64,000 bases of DNA, taken from contig CAWAAR010000003.1 in assembly GCA_963780135.1 (NCBI GenBank), positions 1,116,001 through 1,180,000 of the forward strand, in the 5' to 3' direction. Within the stretch, counting starts at the first letter, position 1. The number at the start of each line of letters is the position of its first letter. This document shows positions 8,859-16,491 of the stretch, one piece after another. Both the position numbers and the translations under genes were made by a program. The stretch is from Clostridium_AM sp963780135. GTDB lineage: Bacteria; Bacillota; Clostridia; Clostridiales; Clostridiaceae. The notes beneath the pieces were generated by a model, which was given only the letters and a program-made list of their open reading frames with translations, had not been told where the DNA came from and searched no databases.

Positions 8859-9773
8859 TTATTTTCCTCCAAGTTTATGCATGTTAATAAGTGATTTATA
8901 AGCTTTTTTTCTTATATCTTCATCTATTTCTATAGTATATTTCATGTTCAATAGGCTTTCATAAACGTCATTTAAATGAGTTTTTTTCATGTTTATGCAG
9001 GTCATACCGCCACCAGGAACATAAAATTCTTTATCTGGATTTTTACTCTTAATTTGGTGTAGCACACCTTCTTCAGTACAAATTAAAAATTTTTTATCAG
9101 AACTTTTATTTACAAAACTTATGATTTCACCTGTACTTCCTAGAAAGTCAGCAAGTTCTCTTACGGGCTTTTCACATTCAGGATGTGCTAAAATTTTTAT
9201 ATTAGGATGAAGTTTTTTAGCTGCTTCTAATTCTTCTGGTTTTACTTTTTTATGAGTTATGCAAAAACCATTCCAAAGTATAATTTTTTTGCTTTTTACC
9301 TGCTGCTGAACATATTCACCTAAGTTTTTATCAGGAAGAAAAATTATTTCATTTTCATTTAAACTATTTATTATATTTACAGCATTAGAAGAAGTGCAGC
9401 ATACATCTGATATAGCTTTAGTTTCAGCAGAAGAATTTATATAACATACAATTTTAGCATTGGGATGACTATCTTTTAATGCTAAGACATCTTCAGGCTC
9501 AGCCATATCGGCCATAGGACAGCCAGCATCAAATGCTGGTAATAAAACAGTTTTTTCAGGAGATAGTATTTTTGCACTTTCAGCCATAAACTTAACACCA
9601 CAAAAAACTATTATATTTTCACTGCATTCTTTTGCAACTTTGCTTAAATAATAAGAATCTCCAACAGCGTCTGCTATATCCTGTACTTCAGATCTTTGAT
9701 AGTAATGAGCTAGTATTATTGCACCTTTTTCTTTTTTTAATTTTAATATTTTCTCTTTTAAATTATTTTCCAT
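8859..9773 (-). CDS. nadA: Quinolinate synthase
   Basis: 304 residues. It condenses iminoaspartate with dihydroxyacetone phosphate to quinolinate on a [4Fe-4S] cluster. Three conserved cysteine regions that ligate the cluster are visible: VFCGVKFMAES, the VCCTSSNA region and LAHPECEKPV. AHYYQRSEVQDIAD near the N-terminus and PGGGMTCINMKKT near the C-terminus are family signatures. The ATG at 9773 has GGAGG seven bases upstream. It is the first gene of the operon, and a perfect 18 bp palindrome lies about 40 bp upstream. Confidence 0.97.
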   Translation of the reverse strand: MENNLKEKILKLKKEKGAIILAHYYQRSEVQDIADAVGDSYYLSKVAKECSENIIVFCGVKFMAESAKILSPEKTVLLPAFDAGCPMADMAEPEDVLALKDSHPNAKIVCYINSSAETKAISDVCCTSSNAVNIINSLNENEIIFLPDKNLGEYVQQQVKSKKIILWNGFCITHKKVKPEELEAAKKLHPNIKILAHPECEKPVRELADFLGSTGEIISFVNKSSDKKFLICTEEGVLHQIKSKNPDKEFYVPGGGMTCINMKKTHLNDVYESLLNMKYTIEIDEDIRKKAYKSLINMHKLGGK

Positions 9774-9812
9774 ATCTATGCCTCCATATTTACATATATT
9801 ACTTTACATGTG

Positions 9813-9830
9813 TATATACAGCTGTATATA
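9813..9830. promoter_or_regulatory. Perfect 18 bp palindrome upstream of nadA, candidate repressor operator
   Basis: TATATACAGCTGTATATA reads the same on both strands and sits in the nadA promoter region. NAD biosynthesis operons in Firmicutes are often controlled by the NiaR (YrxA) repressor, so an operator here is expected. I cannot confirm the match to the NiaR motif from memory. Confidence 0.45.
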
Positions 9831-9982
9831 AAATATAGCATTAAAAAGAAAGAATTTCAACTCTTAGCGAAAGAAACAAATTCAACATATTGTGAATATA
9901 TATCAAAAACAGGAAATATAAATAATTTTAAAATTATTTAGCTTGATGAATTTTAAATGCAATGATAAAATTATCTCATAAT

Positions 9983-10053
9983 TAAGTTCTTCTAAGATTC
10001 ATGTGGAGAGACATTCTTCATAAGAAAACTCCACCTGAGTTTAAGAATAACTC
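9983..10053 (-). repeat. Dispersed structured element, copy 1 (reverse orientation)
   Basis: Read on the minus strand: TTATTCTTAAACTCAGGTGG, a loop close to TTTTCTTATGAAGAATG, then CTCCACATGAATCTTAGAAG. Arms pair over about 19 bp. It matches the elements at 11852, 25623 and 50645 in both stem and loop. The rest of 9831-10260 shows nothing else I recognise. Confidence 0.65.
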
Positions 10054-10268
10054 CATCAATTCAGATATTTTAGTGAACATCTGAAATATTTGATTTTAAA
10101 TTTATACAATAATCGATATTTTAACTTAAAGTGTATGTGATATGTGAAATTGTATAAAACAATGTGTAAAATAAAAAATAACACCTAACAGAGAGGAAAA
10201 TTCTAATTTGAAGGGAAAGTTTAAATGAGAAGAATATATATTTAAAAAATATATATTTGTAAAATTGT

Positions 10269-10308
10269 AACCTTTCCTGAAGTTATTGCTCTGGGAAAGG
10301 TTTTTGTG
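10269..10308 (+). terminator. Terminator-like hairpin just upstream of the ABC importer, possible attenuator
   Basis: AACCTTTCC (10269-10277) pairs with GGAAAGGTT (10294-10302), followed by TTTTGTGTTT. It ends about 20 nt before the first gene of the operon. An upstream segment, GAAGGGAAAGTTT (around 10210-10222), could pair with the left arm instead. That would be an antiterminator, as expected of a riboswitch or attenuator. No known aptamer was recognised. Confidence 0.5.
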
Positions 10309-10327
10309 TTTAAGAAAGAGGGATTAT

Positions 10328-11119
10328 ATGAAAAAATTAAAAGGATTCGTTATACCTTTAATTATTATATTTATATGGTGGTTTGGATCAATATTTCATA
10401 TGTTTAACGATTATATAATACCTAGTCCAATAACTATATTTAGTACTGCTGTAGAATTAATTAAGAATGGTATACTTATAAAAAGTTTAGCGGTGAGTTT
10501 TGCTAGAGTTTTTATAGGCTTTTTTATAACTTTTATAATAGCTTTTCCCATGGCTATCATATTGGGAATGAAAAAAGAACTTATATCTTATTTTGAGCCA
10601 TTTTTAGAATTTATGAGACATGTGCCACCCATTGCAGTTATTCCAATATTAATATTATGGTTTGGAATAGGAGAAATTTCAAAGCTAGCAGTTATATTTC
10701 TTGCTACTTTCTTCCCTATATTTTCAAGTACATTGAATGGAGTTACTAATTATGATAAAAAACTTTTAGAAGTGGGGCAGGTTTTTGGATTTAATAATAG
10801 AGATAAGTTTTTAAAAATAATTTTACCTCAAGCAATACCATCTATAATAACAGGGCTTCAATTGGGATTAGGTTATAGTTGGAGATCTCTTATGGGAGCA
10901 GAACTCATAGCTGCTTCTTCGGGTATAGGGTATATGATAATGGATGCAGAACAGTTATCAAGGCCAGACATCATATTGGTAGGGATTTTTTCTATAGGAA
11001 TTTTAGGTTATGCTGTTGATTATATTTTTATCAAAGCAACTAGTAGGTTTATGCATTCTTATGAAAAGGAGGTAGATCATGGCAGGATTGAAAATAGAGA
11101 ATCTGTACAAGAGTTTTGA
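10328..11119 (+). CDS. ABC transporter permease, SsuC/TauC/ThiX-like
   Basis: 263 residues with about six membrane helices and the binding-protein-dependent transport loop (EVGQVFGFNNRDKFLKIILPQAIPS) that docks on the ATPase. Of the family importing nitrate, sulfonates, taurine or pyrimidine thiamine precursors. The ATG at 10328 (MKKLKGF) follows AGAGGGA; an upstream in-frame start at 10286 would read through the terminator-like hairpin. It overlaps the ATPase gene by 41 bp and is followed by a lipoprotein receptor. Substrate is not determined. Confidence 0.9.
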   Translation: MKKLKGFVIPLIIIFIWWFGSIFHMFNDYIIPSPITIFSTAVELIKNGILIKSLAVSFARVFIGFFITFIIAFPMAIILGMKKELISYFEPFLEFMRHVPPIAVIPILILWFGIGEISKLAVIFLATFFPIFSSTLNGVTNYDKKLLEVGQVFGFNNRDKFLKIILPQAIPSIITGLQLGLGYSWRSLMGAELIAASSGIGYMIMDAEQLSRPDIILVGIFSIGILGYAVDYIFIKATSRFMHSYEKEVDHGRIENRESVQEF

Positions 11120-11825
11120 TATAAAAGGTAATAAAATTATGGCTTTAAATAACATTAATTTGTTAATAGAAGATGAAAGCTTTGTAACCATAGTTGGAAA
11201 AAGCGGATGTGGAAAAACTACTTTGCTGAGAATAATATGTGGACTTGAAGAACAAACAGAAGGAAATATGGAATTTACGTATAAAGGAATTAAATCAGAA
11301 GAGAAAGACTTTAAAAAGAAAGTTGGTATAGTTTTTCAAGAACCTAGATTGATGCCTTGGCTTACTGTAGAACAAAATATGGCTTTTCCACTTATTAAAA
11401 ACAAGGATAGAATTCAAGTTTATAATATAGTTCATAAATATTTAAATATGTTGGGGTTAGAAGATTTTAAAGAAGCTTATCCTTCGCAAATTTCAGGAGG
11501 CATGGCTCAAAGGGTATCTTTAGGCAGGACACTTTGCTATAATCCAGAAATAATTCTTATGGATGAACCTTTAGGAGCGCTGGATGCTTTTAATAGAAGA
11601 AAGCTTCAAAAAGAGTTTATAAATATATTCTTAAAAAATAAAAAAACTATAATTTTTGTTACTCATGATGTAGACGAAGCTATTTATTTAGGTCAAAAAA
11701 TAGTAGTTATGGATAGTGGAGTTGTAGTAAAGGAAGAGCAAGTTAATATGAACTATTATAGGGACAACTCAGATAGTGAATTTTTAAAATTGAAAAAGGA
11801 TATACTTAAAGAATTTTCAATTTAA
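11079..11825 (+). CDS. ABC transporter ATP-binding protein, SsuB/TauB-like
   Basis: 248 residues. Walker A GKSGCGKTT, Q-loop VFQEPRLMPW, signature ISGGMAQRVSLGR, Walker B IILMDEPLGALD and the switch His in VTHDVDEA are all present and in the usual order. PRLMPWLTVEQN after the Q-loop is typical of the nitrate/sulfonate/taurine subfamily. GGAGG precedes the ATG. It begins inside the permease gene and energises that importer. Confidence 0.95.
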   Translation: MAGLKIENLYKSFDIKGNKIMALNNINLLIEDESFVTIVGKSGCGKTTLLRIICGLEEQTEGNMEFTYKGIKSEEKDFKKKVGIVFQEPRLMPWLTVEQNMAFPLIKNKDRIQVYNIVHKYLNMLGLEDFKEAYPSQISGGMAQRVSLGRTLCYNPEIILMDEPLGALDAFNRRKLQKEFINIFLKNKKTIIFVTHDVDEAIYLGQKIVVMDSGVVVKEEQVNMNYYRDNSDSEFLKLKKDILKEFSI

Positions 11826-11851
11826 ATGTTAGCATTAGCCTGTGGTATCAA

Positions 11852-11995
11852 GTGATTCTTAGACTAAGGTGGAGGTTGCTTGTGAGGAATACTTCTCTAC
11901 ACCTGAGCCTTAGAAGAACTTATCCAGGGGTGTATCAGCCGTTATCTCCCACCTGAAGAGGATGGGACGTTACGGATGGTAGCCATCGGATAAAA
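11852..11995 (+). ncRNA. Structured dispersed element, longest copy, between ABC ATPase and receptor genes
   Basis: Starts GTGATTCTTAGACTAAGG. A roughly 19 bp stem (11856-11874 with about 11896-11917) encloses a loop GGTTGCTTGTGAGGAATAC. A second domain has TTATCC (11920-11925) against GGATAA (11988-11993), with an internal hairpin CCCACCT/AGGATGGG capped by GAAG and CCGT against ACGG. The first domain recurs three more times in this window; the second appears only here. It could be a small mobile structured RNA or an mRNA processing site within the transporter operon. Family identity is unknown. Confidence 0.5.
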
Positions 11996-12032
11996 AATAA
12001 TGTTATAAACAACAAAATAAGGGGGAAAAACA

Positions 12033-13031
12033 ATGAAATCATTAAAAAAATTGAGTTTATTACTAACAGTTGCAATGATAACTACATCATTAGTTGGTTG
12101 TGGTGCAGCTGAAAAAAAATCTAGCAGTACGGATTCAAGCAAAAAATCAACAGAGCAGAAGGTAAGTAACATAAATATTTCTTATGTTAAATCACCTTTA
12201 AATGTACCATCTATAATAGAAAAAAAGAAAAATTTATTCCAAGATGAGTTTTCAAAGGATAATATAAAAGTAACATTTCCTGAAATTACAGAGGGTTCGA
12301 AGATGACAGAAGCAGTAGCTTCAGGTTCATTAGACTTTTGTAATGCTATTGGAGCTACTTCAGTTATTTTAGCTGCAGCTAATGGTGTTGATATTAAGAT
12401 AATAGGAATGTACAGTAGAGCACCTAAAGCATTTACAATTATGGCCAAGAATCCAGATATAAAATCTGTAGAAGATTTAAAAGGGAAAAAGGTAGTAGGA
12501 CCTAAAGGAACTATACTTCATCAATTACTTATAGGTGCACTTAAAAATAAAAATATGAAAGTTGAAGATGTTCAATTTATAAATATGGGAATACCTCAAG
12601 GTGTTTCAGCTTTAATGTCAGGCAGTGCAGATGTGGCTTTAGTTGCAGGACCAGCGGTACCACAAGCTTTAGAAAAAGGAGCACATATTGTTACGACAGG
12701 AGAAGGAATATTAGATGCTACTATAGTAATTGCAGCTAGAAAAGATTTTTTGGGTAATCATATGGATATAGCAAAAAGATATATGGATATTCATAATAAG
12801 AGTCTTCAGTTTATGAAGAATAATCCAGAGGAAACTTATAAATTGGCTTCAGAAGAAACACAAATATCTGTTGATAAAGTTAAAGAAATGTATAATTGGT
12901 ATGATTTTAACCCTAAAATAACAGAAAAGGATATAAAAGAAATAGAAAAGACACAGGACTTTTTAACAGAAAATGGAATGCTTAAAAAGAAAGTTGATGT
13001 AAAGTCACTAATACAAGATGTTAGTAAATAA
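12033..13031 (+). CDS. ABC transporter substrate-binding lipoprotein, SsuA/NMT1-like
   Basis: 332 residues with a lipoprotein signal (MKSLKKLSLLLTVAMITTS, then lipobox LVGC, Cys near residue 23), a Ser/Lys-rich linker, and an NMT1/THI5-type periplasmic-binding fold: EITEGSKMTEAVASGSLDFC, VEDLKGKKVVGPKGT and ALMSGSADVALVAGP. It should deliver substrate to the permease and ATPase encoded upstream. The ribosome binding site AAGGGGG precedes the ATG. The 200 bp separating it from the ATPase gene hold the structured element. Candidates are sulfonates or thiamine precursors, with no way to choose. Confidence 0.92.
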   Translation: MKSLKKLSLLLTVAMITTSLVGCGAAEKKSSSTDSSKKSTEQKVSNINISYVKSPLNVPSIIEKKKNLFQDEFSKDNIKVTFPEITEGSKMTEAVASGSLDFCNAIGATSVILAAANGVDIKIIGMYSRAPKAFTIMAKNPDIKSVEDLKGKKVVGPKGTILHQLLIGALKNKNMKVEDVQFINMGIPQGVSALMSGSADVALVAGPAVPQALEKGAHIVTTGEGILDATIVIAARKDFLGNHMDIAKRYMDIHNKSLQFMKNNPEETYKLASEETQISVDKVKEMYNWYDFNPKITEKDIKEIEKTQDFLTENGMLKKKVDVKSLIQDVSK

Positions 13032-13082
13032 TAAAACTTTTACAAAATAAGCAAATTGCGACGAAAGTGTCAATGAAAATAG

Positions 13083-13530
13083 GGTTCAGTGGCAGTTTGG
13101 ATTTTAACTTCTACTTCGTGATATATGGTAATGTTTCATCACGGTTAAATATTTTAATTAGTCTAAGCTCAAAGTTCAGGAAAACCTAAGAACTTTGCCA
13201 AACTCGCTTCACTCAAACAGGGCTAAAGTTCTAAGGTTTTCCTGAACTTTTCACTAAGACTAATAAAAAATATTTAACTAATGTGAGGAAACATTACCAT
13301 ATATCCCTACGTATAAGTTAAAATCCAAACTAGTAACCATATAACTATAAATCGACTAATCTATAGTTGAAAGCTTTTGTGTATATGTTTTCTATAATTA
13401 TGTTTATCTCCACCAAGGGCTGATAAGCACTAACCGTAGGTTGGAATTCACTTAATATTTTCATTAGTTTCAAACGTTTTTATATTAATAAATCAAAGGC
13501 GAGTAGCCTTTTAAATTTTAAAGAGAATTA
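13083..13530 (+). repeat. Long-hairpin dispersed repeat, full copy A
   Basis: About 450 bp nearly identical to 39090-39540. The left 250 bp form one extended hairpin: GATATATGGTAATGTTTC (near 13120) pairs with GAAACATTACCATATATC (near 13295), and AAAGTTCAGGAAAACCTAAG pairs with CTAAGGTTTTCCTGAACTTT inside it. The right part has the conserved string CCAAGGGCTGATAAGC. No open reading frame. Partial copies lie at 4612 and 21799. Confidence 0.85.
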
Positions 13531-13552
13531 CATTATCAATTTATATGATGGC

Positions 13553-13675
13553 TACCTACTGTAACACCCCACTTCTATCAAAGTGGGGGATAACAGTAGC
13601 TACGCCCCTAGACAATTCATCTAAACTTAGTGGGAGAAACAAACTCCTACTAAGTAAGATTCATTGATGAACTGT
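13553..13675 (+). mobile_element. Structured element resembling an IS200/IS605-family end
   Basis: Consecutive hairpins: CCCCACTT/AAGTGGGG (13567-13574 with 13581-13588) nested in a CTACTGT/ACAGTAG stem, then ACTTAGTGGGAG/CTCCTACTAAGT (13625-13636 with 13644-13655) nested in TTCATC/GATGAA. Between them is GTAGCTACGCCCCTAGAC. Subterminal hairpins without transposase are typical of IS605-derived ends and solo elements. No transposase frame remains nearby. From here to 13873 I see only a short AGATTTA triplication near 13730-13754. Confidence 0.4.
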
Positions 13676-13873
13676 TTTATTGTATTTAATAGTGATGTGA
13701 ATTAAAAGGAGTTGGTTATTGATAATTGAAGATTTAAGATTTAAGATTTAAGATAAAAACAAGTAATTATACTAATATAATATCGAGCCGGAATTGTAAT
13801 TAAATGTAACATATGAACGATGTAAACAACTTAATAAATTGGAATTTATAGAGTTGATTATTACTTATCTTAA

Positions 13874-15163
13874 TTATGAATCCCAATATGAATTGGCAAT
13901 ACTTCTCAAAATACTGTGTTTACTATCATTTTCCACTAAATAGTCAATAAATAATTGTTCAACTTCAGGATCATCTTTTATATCAGATAATACTTTATAT
14001 GCCTGAACTTTCAGCTTACAATCATCCAATTTTTTTGCACAAATAAGCGCTGTCTTTTTAAGGCGAGAATCATTACTATTACAAAGAAAAAAAAGAATTG
14101 TTTTCATTCTTTGCTGATTTTCGTTATTAAGATTTTCAAGGCACTCGGCAATCATTTCATCTGAAAAATCATATACTCCACTTGATACCATATCAGCATA
14201 CTCTACTACGGTAGGATAATATTTTGAAGAATCCAAATATTTTTGTGGCCAAGATTGATTAGCAATTTTTCCTTCACAGAATTGGACACTGTTTTCACTA
14301 ACAAAAGATCCTTGTTTAGGAATAGGCGGAAGATACTTTGCTGGTATATAATCAATATTTAACTCAATTGTAGAGAAATATAAACTATCTACAACCATTT
14401 CATTTCCAATATTTTTATATCTATATCCTGAAAATGGTATTATAGATATACAATTTACTGCCTTTCCTAAAATGGCTGCAGCACAAGCCTTGTGATGACC
14501 ATCAATAATAAAACTCATAAACTCTTTAAAGTTATAAACAATTGCTCTTGGAGGAGATATAGAATTTTTGATTGTATTAATGTAGTATCGTACTCTTTCT
14601 TCATTAAAACAACTTGTATTTTCGGTTGGATATAGGAATACTGGTTCCCCATCAACAAAATTATAGTCATCTTTAGGTAATAAAACACCTGCTGTTGCTG
14701 AACTTTCAGTTAGTGTGTTTGATACATTCCAAAAAAAATGTCCATCTCCATCTGTCGGATAGCACAGAATATCTGCTACTATATATAATCCACTTTCAAG
14801 TAATGATAATAGTGGTTCTAAATCTTCAATTGAATTTTGCAAATCAACAAATTCACTATTAATACCCTTACTAATTTTTGCCAATTCGTGCGCATTTGCT
14901 TTATCAATCCCAAATCCTGTTGCTAATAAACTTTTACAAGTTGGACAGGATGGAGCATTAATTTGAACTAAAGGAATATCATTGAGAGTTATCTGTGTCA
15001 AATAGCGCGTTCCATAATAAGAATCATCCACACTTTTAGTAGACGATTTTAATGCTCCAACTCCATCAATATATATTAATTTAGCATCTTTACACATCGG
15101 TAAAAATGAAATATCAATTTTATCGTTAATTATTAATATTCTATTTTTATTATTCAAATACAA
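13874..15163 (-). CDS. Unknown protein with ParB-like DGHH motif, CxxC pair and C-terminal helical repeats
   Basis: 429 residues, TTG start at 15163 with GGAGG nine bases upstream. A CPTCK pair lies near residue 73. Around residue 215, SFIIDGHHKACAAAILGK resembles the DGHHR box of ParB/sulfiredoxin-like domains, though the final Arg is Lys here. The last 100 residues (RMKTILFFLCNSND, LKKTALICAKKL, LKVQAYKVLSDI) look like HEAT-type helical repeats. No enzyme can be assigned. The gene follows the 15296-16288 gene on the same strand after 132 bp and probably belongs to the same cassette, inside repeat-rich accessory DNA. Confidence 0.6.
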   Translation of the reverse strand: MYLNNKNRILIINDKIDISFLPMCKDAKLIYIDGVGALKSSTKSVDDSYYGTRYLTQITLNDIPLVQINAPSCPTCKSLLATGFGIDKANAHELAKISKGINSEFVDLQNSIEDLEPLLSLLESGLYIVADILCYPTDGDGHFFWNVSNTLTESSATAGVLLPKDDYNFVDGEPVFLYPTENTSCFNEERVRYYINTIKNSISPPRAIVYNFKEFMSFIIDGHHKACAAAILGKAVNCISIIPFSGYRYKNIGNEMVVDSLYFSTIELNIDYIPAKYLPPIPKQGSFVSENSVQFCEGKIANQSWPQKYLDSSKYYPTVVEYADMVSSGVYDFSDEMIAECLENLNNENQQRMKTILFFLCNSNDSRLKKTALICAKKLDDCKLKVQAYKVLSDIKDDPEVEQLFIDYLVENDSKHSILRSIANSYWDS

Positions 15164-15295
15164 CTACTTACACCTCCGATAGTTGCAATAGATTTCCTCA
15201 ACAAATTACTATTTATAATACTCAATCTTAAATTGGAATTTGTTTATTTGATTATAATACTTAAACTATAGACTAACAATAGATATTTTTACAAA

Positions 15296-16288
15296 TTATT
15301 CTAAAATAATTTGTCTTATTTGCTTAGTTAAACTTCTTAGAATTTCATAGAGTTCCGCTTTTGTAGTTAGATAGTCTTTTCCAAAGGCTTTATTTGTTAA
15401 TCCTTTTAGTATATCATCTGAAATGATTTCAGTCTCACTTATGTACTGACCCAAACCATAATGAGCGAGACAGTTACGAAATTTTCTATCAAATAAACAG
15501 TCATCTATATAAAAATCAGTATTCTTTTGAGTATTCACCTCTTTAATGAAATCACAAAGATAATAATACTGTAAATATGCATATTTAAATTTTTGAGGAA
15601 TCTCATCTATAAAACAATTTTCAATAAACTCTATTACATAATTAATACTGCAAAGTATAGAGAAAAGCAGGAATCCAAAATCGTCGTTCATCTTAAGCGG
15701 TGAATTTCTGTAAAAATGGTAATCCTTGTATTTAACAAAAATATTATCATTATATCTATATATGGGAAACTCCTTACAATCCAAATAAGCTGCTAACTTT
15801 CCAGCAACTATGCTCATATCTCTTATCCATGGCTCCACACCTTCATTGCCTAATAGTTTTATAGGAGTATACATTGAACATAAAATTGTATTACCACAAA
15901 ACTCACCATTACACAAATCAGTACCTACATTGTAATATCCAAAAATCTTTTCACGTAAGCTACGTATGTTATAAAAGTAATTTTCGCTTTCTGTGAACTT
16001 TTTAAAAAGCAGAGTAGCATAATCTCCATAACTTTTTTCAAAAAGCTTGTGTCCCTGTCTTAATTGCGTATAAAATACTTTCTCAGATGGATTAAAGCGA
16101 GGAGCATTTGATCCAACTTTTTTGCACCATTGCTCTGCACCTTCTGTAAAAAGTCCGATATAAGGTAGGCTCATACAAATATAATTACTACTAATATTTT
16201 GAGCATTTTTTAAAATATCAGTTAATGTATATAAAAACCTTGCGTCTGCTTGTATTAATTCATAAGCAGTTTTCTGTACTTTATTCAA
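15296..16288 (-). CDS. Unknown protein with a HEPN-like R-N-x3-H motif
   Basis: 330 residues, TTG start at 16288 with GGAG seven bases upstream. Largely helical and soluble in appearance. Near residue 276, KFRNCLAHYGLG carries the R-N-x3-H pattern that forms the RNase site of HEPN-domain proteins (R-x4-6-H), and the helical context fits. HEPN proteins act as toxins, Abi proteins or RNA-cleaving effectors. No homologous family is otherwise recognised, so this is a motif-level inference. It is followed on the same strand by the 13874-15163 gene. It lies between a long-hairpin repeat and a transposase, an accessory setting. Confidence 0.55.
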   Translation of the reverse strand: MNKVQKTAYELIQADARFLYTLTDILKNAQNISSNYICMSLPYIGLFTEGAEQWCKKVGSNAPRFNPSEKVFYTQLRQGHKLFEKSYGDYATLLFKKFTESENYFYNIRSLREKIFGYYNVGTDLCNGEFCGNTILCSMYTPIKLLGNEGVEPWIRDMSIVAGKLAAYLDCKEFPIYRYNDNIFVKYKDYHFYRNSPLKMNDDFGFLLFSILCSINYVIEFIENCFIDEIPQKFKYAYLQYYYLCDFIKEVNTQKNTDFYIDDCLFDRKFRNCLAHYGLGQYISETEIISDDILKGLTNKAFGKDYLTTKAELYEILRSLTKQIRQIILE

Positions 16289-16342
16289 ATTATTTCTCCT
16301 TCAAGTTCTAATATAAACAAATTACTATTTATAACTCATATT

Positions 16343-16376
16343 TCGCTGAATGCTAGATTATTCAGCGATAATTTTT
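16343..16376 (+). terminator. Hairpin with T-run beyond the IS1634-like element
   Basis: TCGCTGAA (16343-16350) pairs with TTCAGCGA (16361-16368), followed by TAATTTTTT on the plus strand. It lies between the HEPN-like gene start and the transposase 3-prime end. It may be part of the insertion-sequence end: the relic at 4600 has a similar TTCAGCGATGAGT. Confidence 0.4.
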
Positions 16377-16491
16377 TGTTTGAGATTTTCAAGTGGAATA
16401 ATAACACCTGAAATGAAGATTATTCCATTTAAAATATGTATATAGTTTCTCAATCAATATTAGCATTAAAAAAAATTATTCAAACATTATA

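Noticed and set aside
9831..10327. TPP, SAM or cobalamin riboswitch before the ABC importer
   Set aside because: None of their conserved cores is present; only an attenuator-like structure can be supported.
13730..13754. Short AGATTTA tandem repeat as a CRISPR or iteron array
   Set aside because: Only three units with no spacers and no nearby cas or rep genes. No CRISPR array was seen anywhere in the window.
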